Assembly: GCA_910584435.1 (NCBI GenBank)
Contig: CAJUAP010000013.1
Location: 1 to 64,000, forward strand
Direction of reading: 5' to 3'
Length of the DNA: 64,000 nucleotides
From: an uncultured Acetatifactor sp.
GTDB lineage: Bacteria; Bacillota; Clostridia; Lachnospirales; Lachnospiraceae
Each line of letters starts with the position of its first letter. Position 1 is the first letter of the stretch. Of this stretch, positions 43,855-52,049 are shown piece after piece. The position numbers were made by a program, and so were the translations under genes. Below the pieces are notes generated by a model. It saw only the letters and a program-made list of their open reading frames with translations, did not search any database and was not told the origin of the DNA.

Positions 43855-44742
43855 TCAGCTTTCCATCTTCTGCGATTCAGCCACGATTGTGTGAACGGCT
43901 TTTTCCCACCCAGAAGTATGGGACAACCCTGATCCTTCCTGCACCACCCTGTATAAAACCTCTTCCGCTTCATGTTCGGATAACTCCCTGATGCATTCCG
44001 AAGGCTCCTCCCTTTTCTCCAGATACAGCAGATACTCAATATTCCCCTCCGGCCCTTTGATCGGGGAATATGTCAAATCACGCACAGCAAATCCTATCAA
44101 ATCCGCATAATCTATTATCCTGGAAATCACTTCACGATGGGTTTGTGCTTCCCTGACCACTCCGTTTTTCCCCACCTTCTCTTTCCCTGCCTCGAACTGA
44201 GGCTTAATCAGACATACCATCCTGCCGCCTGTTTTCAGAAGGTTTCTCGCAGGAATCAATATTTTCGTCAGGGAAATAAATGCCACATCCACACTGGCAA
44301 AATCCAAATCATCTTCTATATCTTCCCGAAGGGTATAACGGAAATTCGTCTGTTCCATACAGATAACTCTCTTATCATTGCGCAGCTTCCATGCAAGCTG
44401 CCCATGCCCTACATCCACGGCATATACCTTATCCGCTCCGTTTTGAAGCATGCAGTCCGTAAATCCCCCGGTGGAAGCGCCAATATCCATACATACCATG
44501 CCCCGAAAGTCAAGCTGCCACTGCTCCACGGCCTTCTCCAGTTTCAATCCGCCGCGGCTTACATACTTAGGTGCACCGCCCCTTACCTCAAGCCGTATCT
44601 TCTCCTGGTCAAAAAAAGTACCGGCCTTATCCTCTTTCTGCCCGTCCACATAGACATTTCCGCACATAATAATTGCTTTGGCCTTCTCACGGGAGGCGGC
44701 ATATCCTTGATTTACCAGAATCACATCCAGCCGTTCCTTCAT
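43855..44742 (-). CDS. tlyA: TlyA-family rRNA methyltransferase (haemolysin A family)
   Basis: The 295-residue protein has an N-terminal S4 RNA-binding domain (RLDVILVNQGYAASREKAKA) followed by an FtsJ/RrmJ-type methyltransferase domain (CMDIGASTGGFTDCMLQ, YAVDVGHGQLAWKLR, CLIKPQFE). TlyA proteins 2'-O-methylate rRNA; the haemolysin name is historical. AGGAG precedes the ATG. It follows dxs across a repeat-filled gap and precedes nadK, an order conserved in Clostridia. Confidence 0.93.
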   Translation of the reverse strand: MKERLDVILVNQGYAASREKAKAIIMCGNVYVDGQKEDKAGTFFDQEKIRLEVRGGAPKYVSRGGLKLEKAVEQWQLDFRGMVCMDIGASTGGFTDCMLQNGADKVYAVDVGHGQLAWKLRNDKRVICMEQTNFRYTLREDIEDDLDFASVDVAFISLTKILIPARNLLKTGGRMVCLIKPQFEAGKEKVGKNGVVREAQTHREVISRIIDYADLIGFAVRDLTYSPIKGPEGNIEYLLYLEKREEPSECIRELSEHEAEEVLYRVVQEGSGLSHTSGWEKAVHTIVAESQKMES

Positions 44743-44761
44743 ACATAGATTCTCCTATTCC

Positions 44762-45007
44762 AGTCCCGCATCTGCCCTTCCAGTACCATGAATGGCGGAA
44801 CAACTCTCGTCTGAAAAGCATAGCCGTTCGTTGTTCCGGGTACTATCCGGGCTGATGCTGTTAAAATTTAGTCCCGCATCTGCCCTTCCAGTTCCATGAA
44901 TGGCGGAACAGCCCTTCCAGTTCCATCAACGGCGGAACAACTCTCGTCTGAAAAGCACAGCCGTTCGTTGTTCCGGGTACTGTCCGGGCAGATGCTGTTA
45001 AAATTTT
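44762..45007 (-). repeat. Structured direct repeat between dxs and tlyA
   Basis: Two copies (44762-44869 and 44870-45007) each start AGTCCCGCATCTGCCCTTCC and end at GATGCTGTTAAAATTT. The second contains an extra internal duplication of about 30 bases (CCTTCCAGTTCCAT with GGCGGAAC). Within a unit, GGAACAAC pairs with GTTGTTCC and the ends pair imperfectly, so each can form a long hairpin. The family differs from R1. Confidence 0.8.
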
Positions 45008-45034
45008 GTCCCACAGATGCCTGAATGGCATACG

Positions 45035-46891
45035 TCAATCCAACACATCCTCTATCCTCTTCCCAATGCTTTCTGCGTCCAAACCGATCTCCTGTTTTAG
45101 CAGTTCCACATTGCCATGCTCCACATAGGCATCCGGAATGCTGATATTCAGAACTAAGTTCTTCAGCCCGTTCCGATTCATACAGTCCAGCACTTTCTCC
45201 CCATATCCGCCGCAGGCCACGTTCTCCTCCATGGTGACAATCAATTTGTGCTCCCTGCATGCCTCCTTTACGGCCTCCTCATCCAAGGGCTTCACAAACC
45301 TGGCATTGACAAGGCTCACGGAATAACCTTTTTCTTTCAGTCCCTTCCGCACACTCTCCGCTGTCTTCACCATACTTCCCACCGCAAACAGTGCAATCTC
45401 CTTTTCCCGGTAAATCCATTCCGCCCGGCCGAGCACAATGGGGGCTCGATACTCTTTCAACCCGTCGTATGCCGTTCCCCTGGGATAACGCACAGCAACA
45501 GGCGCCCCCAATCCCACGGCAAACTTCATCATATCGGAAAGCTCCCATTTATTCTTGGGCGCACACACATGCATGTTGGGGATGCCGCTCAGGTACGTAA
45601 AATCAAATATCCCCTGATGCGTCTCGCCGTCACTGCCCACTAACCCCGCCCTGTCTATGGCAAATACCACCGGCAGGTTCTGAATACAGACATCATGCAG
45701 AATCTGGTCATACGCCCTCTGCAGGAAAGAGGAATACACTGCCACAATGGGTTTTAATCCTCCCACCGCAAGCCCGGCAGCAAAGGTCACTGCATGCTCT
45801 TCCGCAATTCCCACGTCGAAAAAGCGGTCCGGATACCTGTTACGGAAGCGTTTCAGCCCCGTTCCATCCGGCATTGCCGCCGTGATCGCCACAATTTTCT
45901 CATCCCTCTGCCCCAGCTTGCACATCACCGTAGAGAAAATATCCGTATAATTTGCCACCGTCCGGGGATGAGACGGCACCCCTGTCTCAATGTCAAAAGG
46001 CTCCGCTCCATGGAACCTGGCCGGATGCCTCTCCGCCGGAAGATACCCCCTGCCCTTCTGCGTCAGCACATGAATCATCACCGGCCCTTCCACCCGCTTT
46101 GCATCATTTATCACGGCCACCATGCCGTTGATATCATGTCCATCCACGGGACCGAGATAAGTAATCCCCATGTCCTCAAACAGCATTCCCGGAATCACAA
46201 GCTGCTTAAAACTGCTCTTTGCCCTTCGTATCGTATTAATCGCACTGTCACCTCGCCTGGTTCCTGTCAAAGCTTTATAAATCCCCCTTTTCAGGTCAAG
46301 ATACCCTGCTGCGGTACGGATATTATTCAGATATTTGGACACACCGCCCACATTCTCCGAAATGGACATATTATTGTCATTCAATATGATAATATAATTT
46401 GTTTCCAGTTTGGAGGCATTATTTAAGGCTTCATACGCCATGCCCCCTGTGAGAGAGCCGTCCCCTATGACTGACACGATGGTGTTCCTTCCCCCTGTCA
46501 GTTCCCTGGCCCTCACAAGCCCCAGTCCTGCGGATATGGAGGTGGAACTATGCCCCGTATCAAAGACATCACATTCACTTTCTTTTCGTTTTGGAAAACC
46601 GCTGAGGCCATGAAACTGGCGCAAAGATTCAAAACCGCACCTGCGTCCGGTGAGAATTTTATGAGTATAAGACTGATGACCGACATCCCAGATGATCTTG
46701 TCCTCCGGTAAATTCAGTGCCAAGTGCAAAGCCATGGTCAGCTCTACAGCTCCCAGATTGGAACCCAGATGCCCTCCGCTGACACTGATCTTCTGAATCA
46801 GAAAATCTCTGATCTCCTGTGCCAGTGTATTCCAATCCTCTTTCTTTATCTTCTTAATATCATTTGCCTGTGCTATATTTTCCAAAAACAT
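45035..46891 (-). CDS. dxs: 1-deoxy-D-xylulose-5-phosphate synthase
   Basis: Dxs condenses pyruvate and glyceraldehyde-3-phosphate, the first step of the MEP isoprenoid pathway, with thiamine diphosphate. The 618 residues carry the thiamine-binding region (VIGDGSLTGGMAYEALN, ILNDNNMSIS), the GHSSTSISAGLGL motif, the transketolase pyrimidine domain (DVGIAEEHAVTFAAGLA) and the C-terminal domain (GMVKTAESV region, VTMEENVACGGYGE). AGGGTGAG precedes the ATG. It lies between ispA and tlyA, so the pathway's first enzyme and a prenyl chain synthase are in one transcription unit. Confidence 0.96.
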   Translation of the reverse strand: MFLENIAQANDIKKIKKEDWNTLAQEIRDFLIQKISVSGGHLGSNLGAVELTMALHLALNLPEDKIIWDVGHQSYTHKILTGRRCGFESLRQFHGLSGFPKRKESECDVFDTGHSSTSISAGLGLVRARELTGGRNTIVSVIGDGSLTGGMAYEALNNASKLETNYIIILNDNNMSISENVGGVSKYLNNIRTAAGYLDLKRGIYKALTGTRRGDSAINTIRRAKSSFKQLVIPGMLFEDMGITYLGPVDGHDINGMVAVINDAKRVEGPVMIHVLTQKGRGYLPAERHPARFHGAEPFDIETGVPSHPRTVANYTDIFSTVMCKLGQRDEKIVAITAAMPDGTGLKRFRNRYPDRFFDVGIAEEHAVTFAAGLAVGGLKPIVAVYSSFLQRAYDQILHDVCIQNLPVVFAIDRAGLVGSDGETHQGIFDFTYLSGIPNMHVCAPKNKWELSDMMKFAVGLGAPVAVRYPRGTAYDGLKEYRAPIVLGRAEWIYREKEIALFAVGSMVKTAESVRKGLKEKGYSVSLVNARFVKPLDEEAVKEACREHKLIVTMEENVACGGYGEKVLDCMNRNGLKNLVLNISIPDAYVEHGNVELLKQEIGLDAESIGKRIEDVLD

Positions 46892-46930
46892 CTCTCACCC
46901 TGTCCTTCCAATTCTTACAGACACGGAAAA

Positions 46931-47008
46931 ACTTCCCTCATACCGACACAATCGGCACAAACAATCCATAAGAAAAACGCAAGCGATTAGATTTTCTTCT
47001 CACACTTA
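46931..47008 (-). repeat. R1 structured repeat, copy f (shortened)
   Basis: ACTTCCCTCATACCG pairs to CGGCACAAACAATCCAT, followed by a truncated second hairpin (AGAAAAACGC) and CTCACACTTA. The last three bases are the ispA stop codon. It is the most decayed R1 member in this window. Confidence 0.6.
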
Positions 47009-48040
47009 TGCCCTTCGATGAATCAAATGTAAAATCAGTGTCTTCAGAAAGTCGTGCTCCCCCACAAATCCGTCCAGAATGGCAGCTGCCTCCCGGGACA
47101 ATGTCTCCACCTCCGCTTTGGCCTGTGCAAGTCCTTTTAAAGTAACGTATGTCTGCTTATGATTCTTATCATCACTGCCTATGGGTTTACCCAGTTCTTC
47201 ACTGTCCCCGACCACATCCAGTATATCATCCTGAATCTGAAATGCGATTCCTACATTATAAGCACATTTCCGGATGCCGGCCACCTGTTCCCCGGAAGCC
47301 CCCGCCAGAATCGCACCTATCATCATGGCGGCCTCAATCAATGCTGCTGTCTTATGCCCATGAATAAACAGAAGCTCTTCTTCTGTCAATGCTTCCTGTC
47401 TGCCCTCGGCCAGGATATCCACCGTCTGACCGCCTATCATTCCGTAAATGCCTGCTTTTTCCGCCAGAACCGAAAGTGCTTCCGATACCCGTTCCATCCG
47501 TCTCAGCCGCTCTGTGTCAAAATACTCTCCTTCTCCCTCCCCCTGGCAGCAGGTACATTCCTCCTGGCAATCCTCACGCTCACCCTGGCAGCAGAACTTT
47601 TCATCTCCACATTTGCAATGATTCTCACCTCTGCCGCACCGCAATGCCGAAATTGCCGTCTCAAAAGCATAGTTCAGAAGCCCGTCCCCAGCCAAAACCC
47701 CCATAGCTTCCCCGTATACACGCCACGTAGTCTTCTTGCCCCGGCGATACTCGTCATTATCCATGGCCGGAAGATCGTCATGCACCAGGGAATAATTGTG
47801 AATCATCTCAATGGCCGCCATAAACGGCTGAATCACGGCTTCCTCCGTTCCGCCGCACATCCGGCAGACCTCCCACATCAACAGCGGCCGCAGCCGTTTT
47901 CCCCCCACTGTCAGACTATAATTCACAGCCTCCATAATGGTCTTCTGCAGTCCCTCTTCCTTAGGCAGATATACCTTCAGCACCGTCTCAATCCAGGCTG
48001 TCTTCTCCCTCAGCTCTCTCTCAAACACTTCCGTTTCCAT
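47006..48040 (-). CDS. ispA: Farnesyl diphosphate synthase with cysteine-rich insertion
   Basis: This class of prenyl synthase builds farnesyl diphosphate from IPP and DMAPP. The 344 residues contain the first aspartate motif (VHDDLPAMDND, about residue 87), GGKRLRPLL, KTAALIEAA and the second aspartate motif (FQIQDDILD). Between SALR and YFDTERLRR (about residues 134-175) lies a Gly/Glu/Cys-rich insertion with nine cysteines (HCKCGDEKFCCQ, CQEECTCCQ), which is absent from ordinary IspA proteins of about 295 residues. ATG 48040 follows GGAGG and overlaps the end of xseB. The stop codon lies in repeat R1f. Confidence 0.92.
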   Translation of the reverse strand: METEVFERELREKTAWIETVLKVYLPKEEGLQKTIMEAVNYSLTVGGKRLRPLLMWEVCRMCGGTEEAVIQPFMAAIEMIHNYSLVHDDLPAMDNDEYRRGKKTTWRVYGEAMGVLAGDGLLNYAFETAISALRCGRGENHCKCGDEKFCCQGEREDCQEECTCCQGEGEGEYFDTERLRRMERVSEALSVLAEKAGIYGMIGGQTVDILAEGRQEALTEEELLFIHGHKTAALIEAAMMIGAILAGASGEQVAGIRKCAYNVGIAFQIQDDILDVVGDSEELGKPIGSDDKNHKQTYVTLKGLAQAKAEVETLSREAAAILDGFVGEHDFLKTLILHLIHRRA

Positions 48041-48257
48041 TTGTAAATTCCTCCAACTGTCCTGCCTCATTGAGCATCAGCACCTGCTTCTCCACCCTGT
48101 CAATCTGCCCGTTACACTGCTTCAAAACCGCCATTCCTTCACTGTATGTCATAAAAGCCTCTTCCAAAGAGATATCTTCCTGTTCCAGCTTCCCAATCAG
48201 CTCTTCCAGCCTGGCAAAATTTTCTTCCAAACCAGGCATTTTCTTCTCATCACCCAT
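48021..48257 (-). CDS. xseB: Exodeoxyribonuclease VII small subunit
   Basis: The 78-residue small subunit of exonuclease VII binds the C-terminal coil of XseA. The sequence is a helical hairpin with NFARLEELIGKLEQEDISLE and MAVLKQCNGQIDRVEKQ, the family pattern. ATG 48257 follows AGGTGA; the upstream in-frame extension runs into the hairpin element and is rejected. It overlaps ispA by 20 bases. Confidence 0.92.
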   Translation of the reverse strand: MGDEKKMPGLEENFARLEELIGKLEQEDISLEEAFMTYSEGMAVLKQCNGQIDRVEKQVLMLNEAGQLEEFTNGNGSV

Positions 48258-48311
48258 TTTATCACCTATTTTTAGTCGCTGCGCGACGGCACTAAAGAGT
48301 GAGTTTCTTTC

Positions 48312-48396
48312 AGCGCACACATAGGAGAGACAAATTTCATTCGTAAGTAATCAGAAGACACTAAGTAGTGTCTCATGAAATTTGCTCTCGTGCGCT
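48312..48396 (-). repeat. Long hairpin between xseA and xseB
   Basis: GCGCACACATAGGAGAGACA and AATTTCAT pair with ATGAAATTTGCTCTCGTGCGC across a nested AGACACTA/TAGTGTCT hairpin. The outer stem is about 20 pairs with small bulges. No coding frame explains it. It lies between two genes of one operon, where it could act in RNA processing. Confidence 0.65.
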
Positions 48397-48473
48397 TTCA
48401 CAACCTCACCTGTCCAGCAAAACATTTTTAATATGCGGCTTGACATTTCTCAATTTAACTATCAATCCGTAAT

Positions 48474-49703
48474 TCATTCCTCAGAAAATAATTTTGTTTT
48501 CCGCACCTCCTGCGCCACCGCCTCAATCTGTCCGTCCCTGACCCGTATCCGTACCTTCTGCCCTGCCTGCACCTGCTCCACGGATCTGACATTCCTTCCG
48601 CTCTCATCTTCCACATAGGAATAACCCTGATTTAATTTCTCCAGCGGCGACAAGCCTTTCATCTTCTCAATATAAATCTCCAGTTCATGCCGCTTTTTCT
48701 CCAGCACCCGATCCATACGCTCCTGAAGACGTTCTTCCGCCGTAATTGCCGCCATTTTCTTCTCCCGGATACGGTTTGCAGGACTTACCACCTGCAGCCG
48801 GAGCTCCATCTGCCGCAGTTTTCCCCGGTCCCTTTCCACGCAGCGCCTCATAAGCCGATGCAGTATTTCCCTTGCATCCGCCAATTCCCCCAGAATATCC
48901 CTGACATCCGCCACCGCCAGCTCCGCCGCTGCGGAAGGTGTGGGCGCCCGCAAATCCGCTGCAAAATCAATGATCGTCGTATCTGTCTCATGTCCCACGG
49001 CAGATATCACCGGCACTGAACAGTCATATACTGCCTGTGCCACCATTCTCTCATTGAAAGCCCATAAATCTTCTATGGAGCCGCCGCCCCTTCCCACAAT
49101 CATCACATCCACACCCAATGCTTCCAGTGCTCTGATTCCTTTTACGATACTGGGTGCTGCAGCCTCACCCTGAACAACCGCCGGATACAGGATTACCTGC
49201 ACATAAGGATTCCTCCGCCCGGCAATCTGGATGATATCTCTCACCGCCGCCCCTGTGGAAGCCGTCACCACACCCAGCTTCTTAATATATTTGGGAATAG
49301 ACTGTTTATGTTCCTGGGCAAACATACCTGCTTCCATCAGCTCCCGCTTTAACTGCTCAAATTTCTCATAAAGCTGTCCATTGCCGTCCGGCAGAATCTG
49401 TTTTGCATACAACTGGTACTTTCCATCCCTCTCATACACATCCACCGTTCCGCCCACTATGACCTGCTGCCCTTCGGACATGACAAAAGAGAGCCCCGCA
49501 GCACGATTGCCAGCAAACATGACACAGCTTATGGTTCCCTTCGCGTCCTTCAATGTAAAATAAATATGCCCCGAAGAATGGTATTTGCAGTTACTCACCT
49601 CTCCCTTTACCAGGAGATTCCGCAGCAGGTAATCCTGCGAGAACATATTTTTTATATAAGAATTCAGTTGTCCTACCGTATATACATTTCGAATCTCAAT
49701 CAC
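48474..49703 (-). CDS. xseA: Exodeoxyribonuclease VII large subunit
   Basis: Exonuclease VII degrades single-stranded DNA. The 409 residues have an N-terminal OB fold (LLRNLLVKGEVSNCKYHSSG), the catalytic region with VVTASTGAAVRDI, VDVMIVGRGGGSIEDLW and SAVGHETDTTIIDFAADLRAPTPSAAAEL, then a long coiled coil and a C-terminal GYSYV segment. It overlaps nusB by eight bases and is followed by a long hairpin before xseB. Confidence 0.95.
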   Translation of the reverse strand: MIEIRNVYTVGQLNSYIKNMFSQDYLLRNLLVKGEVSNCKYHSSGHIYFTLKDAKGTISCVMFAGNRAAGLSFVMSEGQQVIVGGTVDVYERDGKYQLYAKQILPDGNGQLYEKFEQLKRELMEAGMFAQEHKQSIPKYIKKLGVVTASTGAAVRDIIQIAGRRNPYVQVILYPAVVQGEAAAPSIVKGIRALEALGVDVMIVGRGGGSIEDLWAFNERMVAQAVYDCSVPVISAVGHETDTTIIDFAADLRAPTPSAAAELAVADVRDILGELADAREILHRLMRRCVERDRGKLRQMELRLQVVSPANRIREKKMAAITAEERLQERMDRVLEKKRHELEIYIEKMKGLSPLEKLNQGYSYVEDESGRNVRSVEQVQAGQKVRIRVRDGQIEAVAQEVRKTKLFSEE

Positions 49704-50106
49704 CCAGCTTCACAATTTTCCCCAGAATTCCGTTCACAAAGCTGCCGGAATTCTCCTGTCCGTACATTTTCGCGATTTCCACTGCTTCATTGATAGCCAC
49801 GCCCGTGGGGATATCCTCGTCATAGCGCATCTCGTACACCGCCAGCCGGAGCACCGTTAATTCCACTTTACCCATACGGGAAGTATCCCAGCCTTTTACG
49901 TTTTCTTCAATGAGCTTATCTATTTCCGGAACCTTCTCCCTGACAGCCTGGCACCTTGCCTCTATCAAATCGGCTTCCTGCTGTGTTCTGATTTCCTCAC
50001 TGTCCTCTACAAACAGCCTCATCTGCCTCGGCATATCTTTCGGTTCATGAAATTCTATCTGAAACAAAAGCCTGAAAATCTGTTCTCTCTGTTCGTGTCG
50101 TCCCAT
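49696..50106 (-). CDS. nusB: Transcription antitermination factor NusB
   Basis: The 136-residue all-helical protein binds NusE and boxA RNA in rRNA antitermination. Family features are the start GRHEQREQIFRLLFQIEF, the EIDKLIEENVKGWDTSRMGKV block and the end AIYEMRYDEDIPTGVAINEAVEIAK with FVNGILGKI (first residue written V in this protein). It lies between asp23 and xseA with an eight-base overlap to xseA. Confidence 0.95.
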   Translation of the reverse strand: MGRHEQREQIFRLLFQIEFHEPKDMPRQMRLFVEDSEEIRTQQEADLIEARCQAVREKVPEIDKLIEENVKGWDTSRMGKVELTVLRLAVYEMRYDEDIPTGVAINEAVEIAKMYGQENSGSFVNGILGKIVKLGD

Positions 50107-50113
50107 TGCTGCA

Positions 50114-50488
50114 CTACCTTACCCTTACCCCTGCAATACGGATATTGACATCACTGCAGGTAAGACCTGTCATATTTTCTATTGCAGCCTTTACTTTCGC
50201 CTGTACCTGTCCGCAGGTTGCCGGAATATTGTAGCCGTATTCCATTGTCACGGCAAGGTCAACCCTCACCCTTCCCTCCTGCACCACTACCCTGACGCCC
50301 TTGGTCAGCTTCTTCACACCCGCCTTGCTCATGAGTTCATTGGTAATGTTGCCTGCCATGGCATTTACACCCTCTACTTCCGTTGCAGCAAGGGATGCAA
50401 TCATTGCTACAACATCATCGGCAATCTGCACGACACCAACATTCTCTTCTGCCAATACTACCTCGTTCTTAACCGTTACCTTATCCAT
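50114..50488 (-). CDS. Asp23/Gls24 family envelope stress protein
   Basis: The 124-residue protein matches the Asp23/Gls24 family: VGVVQIADDVVAMIASLAA, EVEGVNAM, a VRVDLAVTMEYGYNIP strand pair and VNIRIAGVRV at the end. Related proteins sit beneath the membrane and respond to envelope stress. In Clostridia it heads the nusB-xseA cluster, as here. AGGAGGT precedes the ATG and a TATAAT promoter lies just upstream. Confidence 0.93.
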   Translation of the reverse strand: MDKVTVKNEVVLAEENVGVVQIADDVVAMIASLAATEVEGVNAMAGNITNELMSKAGVKKLTKGVRVVVQEGRVRVDLAVTMEYGYNIPATCGQVQAKVKAAIENMTGLTCSDVNIRIAGVRVR

Positions 50489-50529
50489 TCATGCACCTCC
50501 TGCAAAAAGTATTGCAATATAATAGTGAT

Positions 50530-50559
50530 ATTATACCACACTCCCTATTCATTTGTCAC
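50530..50559 (-). promoter_or_regulatory. Promoter for the asp23-nusB-xseAB-ispA-dxs operon
   Basis: On the minus strand GTGACA and TATAAT are 18 bases apart, with TG one base before the -10 (extended -10). It overlaps the last codons of the transglutaminase-like lipoprotein gene, 40 bases before the asp23 start. Confidence 0.6.
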
Positions 50560-52032
50560 CCAAAATGTCAATGAGAACTGGTTTTCGTTCTGCGCATAGG
50601 CAACCATACTTTTTCCATCCTCCAGATAATCAAATATCCCCCGCTGCGCTATCAATGCCTCATAGACTTCCTCATAACAGGCGGCATCCATACATTTTAC
50701 CGTCACATCACGCTTCCCTGTCTCAATTGCCTTTTGAAACAGTGCTGCCATCTGTTCCTCATCATAACAGCTGAATAACGCGCCTTCCTTTCTGTAATAA
50801 TTTGCTTCCACAGCCGTACACAGCGGCATGGGCACCACACCGCCAATGGTATGTGTCCGCAGAATTTCCTGTGTGGTTACATTAAGATAATCATAATTGA
50901 TCTCAGGCATATCCTCCCAGGTCATGTACTTCCTCCCTGCCTCCGAAGCCTGCTCCTGTTCCTCCGTATCTATCCCTTTTTCCCCTTCCTGCGGATTCAC
51001 ATCACCGGCTCCCGAAGCAGCGCCCTCCTGCGGCTCCGTACCTTCACTGCCCGGAACGGCGTCATTCTGCGCTTTGGCACCTTCACCGCCCGGATCGGCG
51101 ACACCCTGCGCTTCGGCACCTTCACCGCCCGGATCGGCGACACCCTGCGCTCCTGCAGCCCCATCCTCTATCCGGTATGACACATCCCCCCAGGTAGTGT
51201 CCACATAATAGTATTCCCCGTCCGCCCTGACCAGATTCCACGCATGCCCTTCTCCCGCCTGCACCGTCCCCTGCACCAGGGTGCACTCTACCCCCAGACG
51301 GTTCAGCAGGTATTGTGTCGCCTTGGCATACCCCTGGCAGACGGACAAATGGTGCACAAATACGGAATAGATATTCTGATGATCTGAAACCCCGATGTCA
51401 TAATCCGTATTGCTGATCAAAGCTTCATACACATATTTTATCTTCTTGTAATCGTCCGCCCCTGCCTCAATACCGGCAAGAATCCCATCTGCAGCCGCCC
51501 GGATCTCCTGTTCCCTTTCCACAACCGACTCCAAATCCCCATTGTAAGTACCGGAAAAGGTAATGGCAGTAATCTGCTCCCCCCGCATATATTTTGTATA
51601 AGAATAACCGTCCACATAGAACAGCTCCGGATGATCGCACATCACACACTGGAAAATTTTATCCATGTCCGCTTCCCCAAGCCCTGCTGCCAATCCCTCA
51701 GGACTCAGCTCCACATCTGTCCCATATCCGCCCAATATCTGCTCCATATCCCGATACCAGATCTGCTCCGCCTCGCTTAAGCTGTCACCGGCAAAATGAT
51801 ATGCTTCCTCCATCAGAAAGGAAATTCTGTCTATTGCCGAAAGTGCCAGAACAGCCTCCGCCCCGGCCTCAGGCTGCTCCCCTGAGCTTTCTTCCGAAGC
51901 ATCCGCCTCCTGTGCCAGGGCAAAATCCCTGGGAATATCATTCAGATATTCTATCCCTGCACAGCCGGACAACGCCATGCCGGGCAACAGCACCCACGGG
52001 ACAAACCATAACATGCGAGCTTTTTTTCTCAT
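50545..52032 (-). CDS. Lipoprotein with transglutaminase-like domain
   Basis: The 495-residue protein has a lipoprotein signal with lipobox LSGC (Cys 24) and an extracytoplasmic transglutaminase-like domain showing the Cys-His-Asp triad: SVCQGYAKATQYLLNRLG, EGHAWNLV and YVDTTWGD. Between the Asp motif and the C-terminal part (about residues 285-360) is an acidic Gly/Ala/Glu-rich insertion coded in part by tandem 39-base repeats. Such proteins are thought to be envelope peptidases or cross-linking enzymes; the reaction is unknown. A second relative lies at 61953-63482. It lies between prfC and asp23. Confidence 0.8.
   Translation of the reverse strand: MRKKARMLWFVPWVLLPGMALSGCAGIEYLNDIPRDFALAQEADASEESSGEQPEAGAEAVLALSAIDRISFLMEEAYHFAGDSLSEAEQIWYRDMEQILGGYGTDVELSPEGLAAGLGEADMDKIFQCVMCDHPELFYVDGYSYTKYMRGEQITAITFSGTYNGDLESVVEREQEIRAAADGILAGIEAGADDYKKIKYVYEALISNTDYDIGVSDHQNIYSVFVHHLSVCQGYAKATQYLLNRLGVECTLVQGTVQAGEGHAWNLVRADGEYYYVDTTWGDVSYRIEDGAAGAQGVADPGGEGAEAQGVADPGGEGAKAQNDAVPGSEGTEPQEGAASGAGDVNPQEGEKGIDTEEQEQASEAGRKYMTWEDMPEINYDYLNVTTQEILRTHTIGGVVPMPLCTAVEANYYRKEGALFSCYDEEQMAALFQKAIETGKRDVTVKCMDAACYEEVYEALIAQRGIFDYLEDGKSMVAYAQNENQFSLTFWVTNE
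51076..51153 (-). repeat. 39-bp tandem repeat in the lipoprotein gene
   Basis: Two exact 39-base copies (starting GGCACCTTCACCGCCCGGAT on the plus strand) encode GVADPGGEGAxAQ units. Neighbouring degenerate copies suggest earlier expansion. The unit length is a multiple of three. Confidence 0.9.
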
Positions 52033-52049
52033 CCGCCGCTCCCCTTTAC

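Noticed and set aside
44762..45007. Direct repeats between dxs and tlyA as mobile-element ends
   Set aside because: There is no transposase or cargo between the copies; they are adjacent tandem units.
1926..47008. R1 copies as a CRISPR array
   Set aside because: Copies are dispersed, hairpin-rich and lack regular spacers; no cas genes are present.
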